Assembly (NCBI GenBank): GCA_964510235.1
Contig: CAZEBF010000007.1
Location: forward strand, 1 to 38,902
DNA: 38,902 nt
Source of the DNA: CAYUUR01 sp964510235
GTDB taxonomy: Bacteria; Patescibacteriota; Saccharimonadia; Saccharimonadales; CAYUUR01
Direction: 5' to 3'
The notes under the pieces were generated by a model. It was not told the DNA's origin and made no database searches. It was given only the letters and a program-made list of their open reading frames with translations. Below are positions 6,032 to 15,373 of this stretch, in pieces. Within the stretch, counting starts at the first letter, position 1; each line of letters starts with the position of its first letter. The position numbers and the translations under genes are program-made.

Positions 6032-8068
6032 TTAATTTAGGTTTGTGATGGCTCTTAGTTTTTCGACTGTGTTAACCAATTGCGTATATTGTACCAGCTC
6101 GTCGGGTTTATCCAGTACTGCTTGTGCTGCACTGCGAGCTTCACTTATCAGCTTGGTATCTGTTAGCTGGGCAATTCTGAGGTCCAGCGCACCATGCTGC
6201 ATCGAACCATAGATGGCGCCAGGGCCACGCAGTTCAAGATCAAGCTCGGCCAGCGCAAAGCCATCAGAACTGGTTTCCAGCGCTCGGAGACGCCTCGATG
6301 GCGGTTTGTTGTCGCTTAAAGCTAAGTAACAGTAGGCTTGTGCGCTACCGCGACCAACCCGTCCACGTAGCTGATGCGCCTGGGCCAAACCAAAGCGATC
6401 GGCCGATTCTATTACCATTACTGTAGCATTTGGCACGTCTACGCCTACTTCAATGACAGTTGTGGCCACGAGAACATCAAGTTTTTTATCTATGAATTCT
6501 TGCATGACGTGCTGCTTGTCATCGGCTTTCATTTTGCCGTGCAATAACCCAACCCGACGATGTTTGAAGGCTTTGGCAGTCAGTTCTTTATGTAGCTGTT
6601 CGGCAGAAGCAGCTGCCAGCATCTCTGATTCTGTGATCAGTGGCGCCACAATAAAGGCTTGCTCGCCAGCTTTAAGTCGCTCGTCGACAGATTGATACAT
6701 ACTCGCTTTTGAAGCTGATGGCACTATCTTGGTTTTGATTGGCTTGCGATTGCGCGGCTTAGCGAGAATAACGCTAATGTCCATCTCTCCGTACACCGTT
6801 AAAGCCAGGCTTCGTGGAATTGGTGTCGCGGTCATGGTTAGCACATGAACAGCATGACCGGCTTTGGCCTGGAGTTTTTTACGCTGATCAACGCCAAATC
6901 GGTGCTGCTCATCTACAATTACGAGACCCAGGTTCTTGGGAGTAACTTTATCTTGTATCAATGCATGGGTACCAATAATCAGTCGGGCTTGGTTGTTGGC
7001 TATAGCTTCGTGAGCGCGTTTCTTCTGCGTTGGTTTAAGACTACCCACCAGCAGTACTAACTGATCAGCAAAACCAAGTGGCTCCAATAGCTCGTAGATT
7101 GATTGAGCATGTTGACGTGCCAAGATTTCGGTCGGCGCCATCAAAGCAACTTGGTAGCCCTGTTCCATTGCCATCAGCGCAGCCATGGTTGCAACAACGG
7201 TCTTTCCAGACCCAACATCGCCTTGTACGAGTCTGTTCATGGGTTGCTCTTTTTCGATATCTTTATAAACTTGCCAGACGACTTTGCGCTGGTCATCAGT
7301 CAGCGTGAAAGGCAGATGGCGCACAAATGAACGCGCCAAACCCTCATCAAATGGGATTTGGATGGCCCGCTGATGAGCAAATTCACGCTTGTTCAGTAAG
7401 CTAGCCAGACTCAGAAGGAAAACTTCTTCAAAGCCTAGCCGTCTCTTGGCCTCAGTTAGCTCATCGGTCGTCATCGGAAAATGTAGTTTGTAGTAGGCTT
7501 CTGCGCGCGATACCAGCTTATGACGTTTAACCATATCTGGTGGCAAATAGTCATGCATACGTTCCACAACTGGTCGCACTTGATCAAGGATCTTACGGAA
7601 CGTGGCAGACCGAATACCCTGGCGCTCAGGGTAGATCGGTACCAGACGCGCCGCATGCAACGGGAAATCCGACACTTTCTCTATTGACGGATTCATAATG
7701 GCAAACTTCTGATGACTGAGCTCAAAAATCCCAGATATATAGTACGTAGTATCTGGCTTCGTTTGCTGAGCACGGTATGGCTGATTAAACCAGACTATGC
7801 GCACGCTGCCAGTCTCGTCACTAGCGACAGCTTCTGTTATATGCATGCCACGACGCACATAGCGACCCGTAACTGAAGTGATTGTAGCCTGAATAGTCAC
7901 ACTACCCGGCTTTAACTTGCCGATGGCATGTACGGTCGAAAAATCTTGGTAAGCCCTCGGAAAGTATTCAATCAGGTCATGCACCGACTGCAGCCCAATG
8001 GTGGCGAGTTTTCTCTGAAGAACAGGCCCTACTCCCTTTACCTCAGCTAGTGGCGTTTCAAGTGTCAT
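6032..8068 (-). CDS. recG: ATP-dependent DNA helicase RecG
   Basis: A 678-residue superfamily 2 helicase that remodels stalled replication forks and branched DNA. It has an N-terminal helix-hairpin-helix-like segment (EVKGVGPVLQRKLA), an OB-fold wedge at about 55-150, Walker A GDVGSGKT at 283-290, the Walker B box DEQHRFG (the DEQH form typical of RecG), TATPIPRSL (motif III) and QLRGRVGRG (motif VI). Length is normal for bacterial RecG. It is the first gene of a minus-strand operon with the PLC-like gene and rsmD, and has its own -10 positioned for a leaderless start. Confidence 0.97.
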   Translation of the reverse strand: MTLETPLAEVKGVGPVLQRKLATIGLQSVHDLIEYFPRAYQDFSTVHAIGKLKPGSVTIQATITSVTGRYVRRGMHITEAVASDETGSVRIVWFNQPYRAQQTKPDTTYYISGIFELSHQKFAIMNPSIEKVSDFPLHAARLVPIYPERQGIRSATFRKILDQVRPVVERMHDYLPPDMVKRHKLVSRAEAYYKLHFPMTTDELTEAKRRLGFEEVFLLSLASLLNKREFAHQRAIQIPFDEGLARSFVRHLPFTLTDDQRKVVWQVYKDIEKEQPMNRLVQGDVGSGKTVVATMAALMAMEQGYQVALMAPTEILARQHAQSIYELLEPLGFADQLVLLVGSLKPTQKKRAHEAIANNQARLIIGTHALIQDKVTPKNLGLVIVDEQHRFGVDQRKKLQAKAGHAVHVLTMTATPIPRSLALTVYGEMDISVILAKPRNRKPIKTKIVPSASKASMYQSVDERLKAGEQAFIVAPLITESEMLAAASAEQLHKELTAKAFKHRRVGLLHGKMKADDKQHVMQEFIDKKLDVLVATTVIEVGVDVPNATVMVIESADRFGLAQAHQLRGRVGRGSAQAYCYLALSDNKPPSRRLRALETSSDGFALAELDLELRGPGAIYGSMQHGALDLRIAQLTDTKLISEARSAAQAVLDKPDELVQYTQLVNTVEKLRAITNLN

Positions 8069-8074
8069 ATCTGT

Positions 8075-8080
8075 AGTATA
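8075..8080 (-). promoter_or_regulatory. -10 element of recG (leaderless)
   Basis: Minus-strand TATACT ends 7 nt before the A of the recG ATG, the usual distance to a transcription start. A second TATAAT lies about 15 nt further upstream. Confidence 0.5.
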
Positions 8081-8142
8081 CCGTCATTATATGTAGGTCA
8101 CTACGCTGTAATGTCGGATGCTGTGTAATACAGGAAGTGCTG

Positions 8143-8799
8143 TTACTGATTCTGATCTTTACGTGGACCATACACACCTGCAGCAAGCGCAGGAAGGACA
8201 GCGCAGCTGCCAACTACCAGGGCAATATTATATGGATCGAATACATCTAAGCTATCTTCCCATTGTCGGTAACGGTCCAAGTCACCTTCAATGTCTGCAA
8301 TTGCCTCGTTAGCAAGTTCAACATCGAACAGTGCTTCATGAGCGGTCGTAATGTTATAGCCTACATCGTTACGGCCGGTATCACACGCTTCTGTTTGCAC
8401 AACAGCATCTTCTGCCGCAGAAGCAGCTTCTAAATACTCATACTCTATTGACTCGATGTCGTATGAGCTTAAACCATCATACGAGTAACCATCATAAATA
8501 CGTGAGATATGCTGCACTGGAGGTACATCTGCATAATGTGATTTAACTTGTTCGATACAAGCTTTACCAACACTTGCTTGTATAGCATCAAGCTGATGTA
8601 GATTTTGGGCCTTTTCTGCTGTAGCCTCTTCTAGCCGTGCTTCAGAAATAGCTGGAGAAACTGGCTCCTGACTTGCTGCAGACATGGCGCCATACAAAAC
8701 TGTGCCAACGCCAATTGCTCCACCCGCAAGACCCGTCTTAATAACACGCTTTAGATCTCGTGGCTGTGTTCTGGATGTTTCATAGGCAACACTTTTCAT
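8143..8799 (-). CDS. Unrecognised two-TM protein with an acidic outer domain
   Basis: A 218-residue protein not recognised as any family. After a basic N-terminus there is a hydrophobic segment at about residues 22-43 (rich in Gly and Ala), then about 145 residues that are acidic and Tyr-rich (IYDGYSYDGLSSYDIE around 105-120), then a second hydrophobic segment near 191-210 and a basic tail. With both ends in the cytoplasm the central domain would face outwards. It contains two Cys (about residues 81 and 137) that could form a disulphide. A TATAAT (8815-8810) sits 11 nt upstream of the ATG. Presumably an envelope or surface protein; the function is unknown. Confidence 0.7.
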   Translation of the reverse strand: MKSVAYETSRTQPRDLKRVIKTGLAGGAIGVGTVLYGAMSAASQEPVSPAISEARLEEATAEKAQNLHQLDAIQASVGKACIEQVKSHYADVPPVQHISRIYDGYSYDGLSSYDIESIEYEYLEAASAAEDAVVQTEACDTGRNDVGYNITTAHEALFDVELANEAIADIEGDLDRYRQWEDSLDVFDPYNIALVVGSCAVLPALAAGVYGPRKDQNQ

Positions 8800-8846
8800 A
8801 GTGCGAACTATTATAGTACATTACAGTGATATGTCAATATTACGTC

Positions 8847-9623
8847 TTACTTAGCTTTTCGTACAAGTAGAAAGGTGCTCGGACCAAAGAAAGTATGCGC
8901 CAATGGCTTCTGTAGTACTTTTTCGACAGACAGCATGACTGACATTGGTACGATTTTTTTGACACCAGGACTACGTAGGTTCGATACACTCAAGATGCTC
9001 TCAACTTTGAGTCCTGCGTGAGCCAATTGCTTAATCACGGTCTTAGGGTTGTGGTTTACGAAAGGGATCTCATCCTCTCGCTGATTCTTGGCAGAGCGAA
9101 TATCTACTGGCTGGACTGGTAACTTTTTACCACGTGCGTAGTATTTGAGCCTATTGCGGGCATGACTATTATTGGCTACTTCTAGGATAAGTAAGCCATC
9201 ATCAGCCAATACACGAGCCAGCTCTTTAAACTCTGGACTTGGATCTGGAAGATGATGCATGACGCGGATCATCGTAATTAGGTCAAGTTGCCCGTCTTTG
9301 AACTTGAGATCATCTGCTTGCATGAGTTTACGCTCAACTTCTGGGTGATCCTTAAGAAAATCTTTGGCGATATCAAGCTGCTGCTGTGAAGGTTCAGCTA
9401 AAGTAACCTTGTCAGCATAATTCTCTAACAAAACACAAAGGCGACCGTAACCACCGCCAATGTCTGTGGCGTGACGGAAGCGCCTACCTTTGAGCAGACG
9501 CTTAATGGCTACTTCTTCACTGGCATGTTCGTAATCACGACCGTCCCAGTACTGCAGGTAGTTGTGCTTGGGATCATTATATTGGTCGGCTTTTTTCTTG
9601 GTTTGTTTGGTGGGTTTATTCAT
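8847..9623 (-). CDS. Class I SAM-dependent methyltransferase
   Basis: A 258-residue protein from ATG 9623. The frame extends upstream to 9662 (13 extra residues), but that start would overlap tyrS, while 9623 has TATACT (9636-9631) 8 nt upstream. Motif I is TDIGGGYGRLCVLL, followed by the acidic TLAEPS at the end of strand 2 (SAM ribose contact), LDLITMIRVMHHLPDP (motif IV region) and LADDGLLILEV (Methyltransf_11/25 pattern). The N-terminus is Lys-rich. The substrate cannot be told from sequence; its position 25 nt after tyrS gives no clear clue. Confidence 0.85.
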   Translation of the reverse strand: MNKPTKQTKKKADQYNDPKHNYLQYWDGRDYEHASEEVAIKRLLKGRRFRHATDIGGGYGRLCVLLENYADKVTLAEPSQQQLDIAKDFLKDHPEVERKLMQADDLKFKDGQLDLITMIRVMHHLPDPSPEFKELARVLADDGLLILEVANNSHARNRLKYYARGKKLPVQPVDIRSAKNQREDEIPFVNHNPKTVIKQLAHAGLKVESILSVSNLRSPGVKKIVPMSVMLSVEKVLQKPLAHTFFGPSTFLLVRKAK

Positions 9624-9648
9624 GACAAGCAGTATATCAGCTCTACCT

Positions 9649-10896
9649 TCAAGCGTGTTCAATAATTGCGAAGTTATTTTTACCGCGTTTTAGTAGATGG
9701 GTGCCTTTGCTAACGCCTGTATGTTCAGGCGTTACTTTCTCTCCGTTTAGTGTCAGTGCGCCAGCCGCAATAAAACGATTTGCCTCACTGTTAGAACTGG
9801 CTAGACCAGCCTTCACAACTGTTTGCGCCATAGTTTCTTGAGCTTGAACAACCGTTAGTTCATCTTTAAGCAGGTCAATGTCAGCAGCTGTAAGCTCTTT
9901 GAAATCTGCCCTGCCAAACAAGACTGCAGTCACTCTTTCTGCTGATTCGGCACGCTCGCTGCCGTGAACAATCCGAGTAACTTCTTTAGCAAGGACCTTT
10001 TGAGCTGACCGGCTAGCCTTATCCGCAGAGAATGACTTTATGAGAGTGTCTAGCTCTATCTTATTGAGTTCAGAGTAAATCTTGAGATAATCTTCGACAC
10101 CCTCATCATCAACATTCAGCCAGAACTGGTAAAACTGGTAGACACTGGTTTTATCGGCATCAAGCCAGACTGCGCCGTCTTCACTTTTACCAAACTTCTT
10201 ACCTGTCGACTTATTAATAACCAGTGGCATGCTGAGAGCGTGGACTTCGGCTCCTTCTTTTTTGCGAATCAAAGGAACACCCGACAACATATTGCCCCAC
10301 TGATCAGAGCCGCCAATTTGCAAGACCACATTGTGATGCTTGAAAAGATGCCAGTAGTCATAGCCTTGGATGAGTGAGTAACTGAACTCTGCGTAGCTGA
10401 TACCACTACTATTTTCACCGATTCGAGAAGCAATAAAATCGCGTTGAATCAGCTCTGTTAGGCTGTAGTGTTTGCCAACGTCACGAAGAAACTGCAGATA
10501 ACCAACATCTTTGAACCAGTCGTAGTTATCAACCAGAGTAAAGTCGATGTCGCCAAATAATCGCTTGACCTGTGCGGCGATGCATTTTTTGTTGTGCTCA
10601 ACTGTTTCCTTGCTTACAAGAGGGCGCTCCTCGGTCTTGCCACCTGGATCACCAATTAAACTTGTGGCGCCACCAACCAACATAATTGGCTTCCAGCCCG
10701 CCTTAACCAAACGACGTGCCAACATATATACAGCCAGGTTGCCTACTTGTAGACTGTCAGACGAGCCTACATCAGCACCCAAATAGAACACTCTTGGTGT
10801 ATCGAGCCAGTTGACTGGTTCAAAGGTTTTGTCTTTAATCTGGCCACGCCATTGTAGTTCTTCGCTTAAGGTCATTTTTGAATCTGTTTTACTCAT
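9649..10896 (-). CDS. tyrS: Tyrosyl-tRNA synthetase
   Basis: A class I aminoacyl-tRNA synthetase of 415 residues. The tyrosine and tRNA contact segments are typical: AEFSYSLIQGYDYWHLF, then QIGGSDQWGNML, and the second ATP motif is KFGKS. The C-terminus carries an S4-like RNA-binding domain (about 345-415, with SNSEANRFIAAGALTLNG). The first ATP motif is unusual: where most TyrRS have DSLHxGHL, this protein has DSLQVGNL, so both HIGH histidines are replaced. The preceding loop is GADVGSSD instead of GFDPTAD. Overall conservation still indicates an active TyrRS. TATACT (10909-10904) 8 nt before the ATG suggests a leaderless start. Confidence 0.95.
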   Translation of the reverse strand: MSKTDSKMTLSEELQWRGQIKDKTFEPVNWLDTPRVFYLGADVGSSDSLQVGNLAVYMLARRLVKAGWKPIMLVGGATSLIGDPGGKTEERPLVSKETVEHNKKCIAAQVKRLFGDIDFTLVDNYDWFKDVGYLQFLRDVGKHYSLTELIQRDFIASRIGENSSGISYAEFSYSLIQGYDYWHLFKHHNVVLQIGGSDQWGNMLSGVPLIRKKEGAEVHALSMPLVINKSTGKKFGKSEDGAVWLDADKTSVYQFYQFWLNVDDEGVEDYLKIYSELNKIELDTLIKSFSADKASRSAQKVLAKEVTRIVHGSERAESAERVTAVLFGRADFKELTAADIDLLKDELTVVQAQETMAQTVVKAGLASSNSEANRFIAAGALTLNGEKVTPEHTGVSKGTHLLKRGKNNFAIIEHA

Positions 10897-10970
10897 AATG
10901 ACAAGTATAACCTACCCTGGCACAAGCTTCACAGCATTAGCAGAATTTATGCCTTGAAATACCGTTTATT

Positions 10971-10995
10971 TGCTATAATACGAGAGTATAAGGAG
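10971..10995 (+). promoter_or_regulatory. Extended -10 and distant Shine-Dalgarno of the PBP gene
   Basis: TGC-TATAAT (10971-10979) is a perfect extended -10. AAGGAG (10990-10995) follows, 14 nt before the ATG at 11010, which is longer than usual; no better in-frame start lies closer. Confidence 0.6.
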
Positions 10996-11009
10996 CAATT
11001 GACAGATAC

Positions 11010-14006
11010 ATGAATCCATTCAAATCGTCGAAACGCAAAGCGCGTCTCGACAAGAACCATTACACGACACGTTCAGGTACTAACATCAAGATCAACAAAA
11101 GCCTTTCGTCAAAAAGCCGCGCCCGTAAGGACGCTCGCTCACGAGCAAAGGCTGCGTACCTTGCTACCCTACCAAAGGGTAGAGTTAAACGTTTCTTTGC
11201 ACGCTTACACCCAAAGCGCCTCTACCGATACTGGTTTAGTCGCCAAGGTGCAATCATGGCACTCAAGATTATCGGTATAGGCATTGTTGCCAGCTTCTTA
11301 CTTGTTATTGGCCTGTTTGCCTATTTCCGAAAAGACCTACCTAATCTCAAAGATGATATATCGGGTAAAAACATTGGTGGCAGTATTCGTTACTATGATC
11401 GCACTAATACAGTGCTGCTCTGGGAAGACTATGACGCCGTCAAACGTATTCCAGTTAAGAGCGATCAGATTAACGAGAATATCAAAATGGCAACTGTTGC
11501 TATCGAAGATAAGGACTTCTTTGAACACGGTGGCTTTGACGTCCGGGGCATTATGCGTGCTGGAGTGAACAACATTACTGGTAGTTCTGGTGGTCAGCAA
11601 GGTGGCTCTACAATTACTCAGCAATTGGTCAAACTAACACAAAACTGGACAGAAGACCAAACCTACACTCGTAAAGTAAAGGAGCTTATCCTAGCTGTCG
11701 AATTAGAGCGTAGTTACACTAAGGATGAGATTTTGACCGGTTACCTAAACACTGCTCCATACGGTGGTATTGAGTATGGTGTTGAGGCTGCGTCACAAGG
11801 TTATTTTGCCAAACCTGCCAGCAAGCTGACACTAGATGAAGCTACTTTCTTGGCAGCTATCCCTAAGTCTCCACGATACTACTCTCCGTATAGTGCTGAC
11901 TTTGACAAAGAATCCTTCACCGGCCGTCAACACTACATTCTTAACCAAATGGTTGAACAAGGCATGATTACTGCCGCCGAAAGCGATGCTGCGAAAGAAG
12001 TAAATGTAGTAGCGAAAGTTAAACAGCGTAAACCAAAGTACGATAACATCCGTGCCCCATGGTTTGTACTCGCCGCCAAGAAACAACTAGAAGACCGAGT
12101 AGGTGCCGAAACCGCACAACGTGGTGGCTGGTCAGTCAAAACTAGTCTTGACCTTGGCCTTCAGAAGATCGCTGAAGAGCAAGTTAATAACGGAATCGGT
12201 CAGATTCGTGCGCAAGGTGGTGACACAGCAGCCTTCGCAGCTAGTGACGTAGAGACCGGACAAATGGTTGCATTGGTTGGTGGATCTGACTTTAACAATA
12301 AAGAGTTCGGTAAGATTAACTACGCAACTCGTCCGCTACCTCCAGGCTCTAGCTTTAAACCATATGACTACTTGGCCTTGATTGAGCATAACAACAACTT
12401 TGGAGCTGGCTCTGTGCTCTATGACACCAAGGGAGCGCTGGAAGGCTATCCATGTACCAATAAAACCCTGCCACCACCTCGCGGCCAAGGTAACTGTCTA
12501 TATGATTACGACTTCCGGTTCCCTGGCCCAATGACACTACGTTACGCATTAGGTGGTTCACGTAACATCCCGGCAGTCAAAGCAATGCTAATTACGGGCG
12601 TTGATAAAACAATTGATACGGCTGAAAAACTGGGCCTTAAAAGTGGTTATAAATGCTACAAGAGCGAAACAGACGACATCAGCCAGGCAACCGCTAGTGA
12701 CGAACAACAATGTTACGGTTCTTCAGCAATTGGTGACGGTGCCTATCTACATCTTGATGAGCATGTCCATGCCTACGGAACTATTTCCCGAAATGGCGTA
12801 AAAGTTGACCAAACGTACATCCTTGAGATTAATGACGCAGGTAACCGACCAGTCTTCAAGTGGGAAGCCAGTAAAGGCGAACAAGTTGTACGACCAGAAA
12901 GTGCTTACATTGTGGCTGACATGATGGAAGACCCAAATGCCAGTTACTTCCCAGCAGGCCGTAAACCTCACCGCTACAACGGCTGGAAGTTTGCCATGAA
13001 GACTGGTACGACCAACGACGCCAAGGACGGTTGGATGATGGGATTCTCTGCCAAGTACGCAGCTGGTGTATGGGTTGGCTATCACACGGGGCAACGTGAG
13101 ATGTCTGGCACGATGGAAGCAATGACTCAGCCAATATGGCAGGGTTGGATGCAACGTGCTCATGACGGTAAGAAAGTCGTCGAGCGCAAAAAGCCAGAAG
13201 GCGTTAAGACGCAAGCTGCTTACGTAGTCCGTGCTAACCCTGGACTTGGTGCGGTAGTGCCAAGCGCTGCAACTGATATATTCCCATCGTGGTACCAACA
13301 ACCAAACAAGACAACCAGCAGCAACAAGACTATAGATATCGTCTCTAACAAACTATCGACAAACTGTACTCCTGAACGTGCACGTAAGAAGGTCAATGAT
13401 CGAGATGCATCGTCCTTCTCTGGCGATACATTTGTTGATGGTGGCGCTGGTTCCGCCAACACCGCCGAAAAAGATGACATACATAAATGTGGTGACGATA
13501 AACCGAGCATTACTGTTACTGCAAACTGTAGCGGAGGTAGTTGTACTTTTGTAGCCACAGTAACCCAAGGAACTCACCCGATCAACAGCAGTCGCTTCCC
13601 AGGTACAGTCACCTTTACGCTCGACGGACAATCCGTCCGCACAGCCAGTGTCAAAAATAGCCCTGCAACAGTTCAATTCACAACAACGGGCACAGGCAGC
13701 AAAAAAATCAGTGTATCAGTGGTAGATAGTGTGCTCTATGAAGCTTCAGATTCTGCAACAGCTAACTTTGGAAGTGGAGCCACTGGGCCAAGCATTTCCT
13801 CTGCCAAGGTAACTGGAGTAAACGTCAATATCACCTGGAGTGGCGGCACTAATCCAATCACGATTCGTACCAAAGACGGCGATACACTCTGTGTGAATGA
13901 AACCGATGGTAGTTGTACGGCGCCAGCAGGCGACGCTCCTGTCGGAACGAAGATCTACGCTACTGATGCAGATGGTAAAAAATCAGGCGAGTTTACAGTT
14001 AACTAG
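11010..14006 (+). CDS. Class A penicillin-binding protein (PBP1A-like) with Ig-like C-terminal tail
   Basis: A 998-residue bifunctional peptidoglycan synthase. A long Lys/Arg-rich cytoplasmic N-terminus (1-80) is followed by one TM helix (about 83-105). The GT51 glycosyltransferase has ATVAIEDKDFFEH (catalytic Glu166), GGSTITQQLVK (198-208), RKVKELILAVELE and ILTGYLNTAPYGG. The transpeptidase has SSFK (nucleophile Ser447, Lys450), SRN (517-519) and KTGT (664-667). From about 720 there is a Pro/Ser/Thr-rich linker, then Cys-containing beta-rich modules (about 820-998) resembling bacterial Ig-like repeats. Its stop lies 6 nt from the convergent radA stop. It polymerises and cross-links peptidoglycan at the outer face of the membrane. 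Confidence 0.95.
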   Translation: MNPFKSSKRKARLDKNHYTTRSGTNIKINKSLSSKSRARKDARSRAKAAYLATLPKGRVKRFFARLHPKRLYRYWFSRQGAIMALKIIGIGIVASFLLVIGLFAYFRKDLPNLKDDISGKNIGGSIRYYDRTNTVLLWEDYDAVKRIPVKSDQINENIKMATVAIEDKDFFEHGGFDVRGIMRAGVNNITGSSGGQQGGSTITQQLVKLTQNWTEDQTYTRKVKELILAVELERSYTKDEILTGYLNTAPYGGIEYGVEAASQGYFAKPASKLTLDEATFLAAIPKSPRYYSPYSADFDKESFTGRQHYILNQMVEQGMITAAESDAAKEVNVVAKVKQRKPKYDNIRAPWFVLAAKKQLEDRVGAETAQRGGWSVKTSLDLGLQKIAEEQVNNGIGQIRAQGGDTAAFAASDVETGQMVALVGGSDFNNKEFGKINYATRPLPPGSSFKPYDYLALIEHNNNFGAGSVLYDTKGALEGYPCTNKTLPPPRGQGNCLYDYDFRFPGPMTLRYALGGSRNIPAVKAMLITGVDKTIDTAEKLGLKSGYKCYKSETDDISQATASDEQQCYGSSAIGDGAYLHLDEHVHAYGTISRNGVKVDQTYILEINDAGNRPVFKWEASKGEQVVRPESAYIVADMMEDPNASYFPAGRKPHRYNGWKFAMKTGTTNDAKDGWMMGFSAKYAAGVWVGYHTGQREMSGTMEAMTQPIWQGWMQRAHDGKKVVERKKPEGVKTQAAYVVRANPGLGAVVPSAATDIFPSWYQQPNKTTSSNKTIDIVSNKLSTNCTPERARKKVNDRDASSFSGDTFVDGGAGSANTAEKDDIHKCGDDKPSITVTANCSGGSCTFVATVTQGTHPINSSRFPGTVTFTLDGQSVRTASVKNSPATVQFTTTGTGSKKISVSVVDSVLYEASDSATANFGSGATGPSISSAKVTGVNVNITWSGGTNPITIRTKDGDTLCVNETDGSCTAPAGDAPVGTKIYATDADGKKSGEFTVN

Positions 14007-14012
14007 TTTAGT

Positions 14013-15353
14013 CTACTTTTCCAAGAAAGTGTTGAGCGCGTCACGAATGTGCTTGACTGAAGTATAGTTCTTGGTTGGCTTGACGCTTAGTCCAGGGCCA
14101 ATCACTACGTCAAACTTGAGCTTGGCGGCTTCTGCGATGCGTTTCTCAGCATAGGGCACATGGCGTACTTCTCCGCTCAAACCGACTTCTCCAAAAACAA
14201 CGGCATTTTGTTTGAGCTGGAGACCTTTGGCGGCAGAAGCTATGGCCATACAGATTGCCAGGTCAGCAGCCGGCTCGGTAATGCGAATACCACCCACGAT
14301 GTTTATATATATGTCTTGGTCGCTTAACTGCAGCTTGGTACGGCGCTCAAGCATGGCAATTAGTAGATTGACGCGGTTTAGGTCAATGCCGCTTGCAGCG
14401 CGCTTAGGATAGCCGTAGGACGTCTTGTTTACCAGAGCTTGGACTTCAACAAGAATTGGCCGTGAACCTTCCATCGTGGCCAGCACTACTGAGCCATCTG
14501 TAATCTGTCTTTCAGCTAAAAGTGCCGCAGATGGGTTAGACACAGGTACTAGCCCTTCGTTCTTCATTTCAAAGATCGCTACTTCATTGGTCGAACCATA
14601 ACGGTTTTTGATGCCACGCAGTAGTTTGAAGCCACCATAACGATCACCCTCTAGCTGCAGGACTACATCAACCAGGTGCTCGAGCAGCTTTGGCCCGGCA
14701 ATTGAGCCTTCTTTGGTAACGTGACCGACGATTAGCAAAGCCGTATTTGATCGTTTTGCAGCAGTAGTAAGCAAATGCGTACTATTAGTGATTTGACTGA
14801 CTGAACCAGCCGCAGAAGCTACGCTTGCACAGCTCACTGTTTGTACCGAGTCGACAATCACTAGGTCATAGGTCGCACTGGCAATCGTAGCTGCAATGTC
14901 GTCTGCTGAATTACTGGTGACAATCATGAGTTGCTTGCTGGTTGTGCCCAGTCTTTCAGCCCGCAGGCCAATTTGATGTCCAGATTCCTCACCAGAAACA
15001 TATAAAACAGTGTACTTCTGGGCCAGAGCATGGGCTAACTGCAACAGTAACGTGCTTTTCCCGATGCCAGGCTCGCCCGCAATCAAAGAAACGCTGCCAA
15101 GTACAATTCCACCACCTAGCACTAAGTCAACGTCGTCTAACCCAGTTAGAAGTCGTTTATCGTCATCTCGCTTTATATGATCGCTAACTTGTTTTGGCTT
15201 GAGGGCACTGCCCTTACTGCTACCTGTAACTGCAGCAACATTAACTTGCTCTTCGAGCGTATTCCACTCGCCACAGTTATAACATTTGCCCGACCACGTA
15301 GGTGACTGCGCCGCACAATTTGTACAGATATATGTGCTCGTTTTTTTCGCCAT
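14013..15353 (-). CDS. radA: DNA repair protein RadA (Sms)
   Basis: A 446-residue RadA of normal length. A C4 zinc finger comes first (Cys10, Cys13, Cys24, Cys27), then a RecA-like ATPase with Walker A GEPGIGKST at 93-101, the RadA-specific KNRYGS motif (in IKNRYGSTNEVAIFEM) and a C-terminal Lon-like domain (about 330-446, with GLSGEVRHV). RadA is a DnaB-type helicase that drives branch migration during recombination. Third in the run clpC - zincin-like - radA, with a 20-nt gap, but TGG-TACACT (15369-15361) 8 nt before the ATG suggests its own leaderless transcript. Confidence 0.97.
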   Translation of the reverse strand: MAKKTSTYICTNCAAQSPTWSGKCYNCGEWNTLEEQVNVAAVTGSSKGSALKPKQVSDHIKRDDDKRLLTGLDDVDLVLGGGIVLGSVSLIAGEPGIGKSTLLLQLAHALAQKYTVLYVSGEESGHQIGLRAERLGTTSKQLMIVTSNSADDIAATIASATYDLVIVDSVQTVSCASVASAAGSVSQITNSTHLLTTAAKRSNTALLIVGHVTKEGSIAGPKLLEHLVDVVLQLEGDRYGGFKLLRGIKNRYGSTNEVAIFEMKNEGLVPVSNPSAALLAERQITDGSVVLATMEGSRPILVEVQALVNKTSYGYPKRAASGIDLNRVNLLIAMLERRTKLQLSDQDIYINIVGGIRITEPAADLAICMAIASAAKGLQLKQNAVVFGEVGLSGEVRHVPYAEKRIAEAAKLKFDVVIGPGLSVKPTKNYTSVKHIRDALNTFLEK

Positions 15354-15373
15354 ATGCTTTAGTGTACCAGGTC

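Noticed and set aside
12747..13301. 184-codon minus-strand ORF opposite the PBP gene
   Set aside because: Antisense shadow of the transpeptidase domain with a protein-unlike translation.
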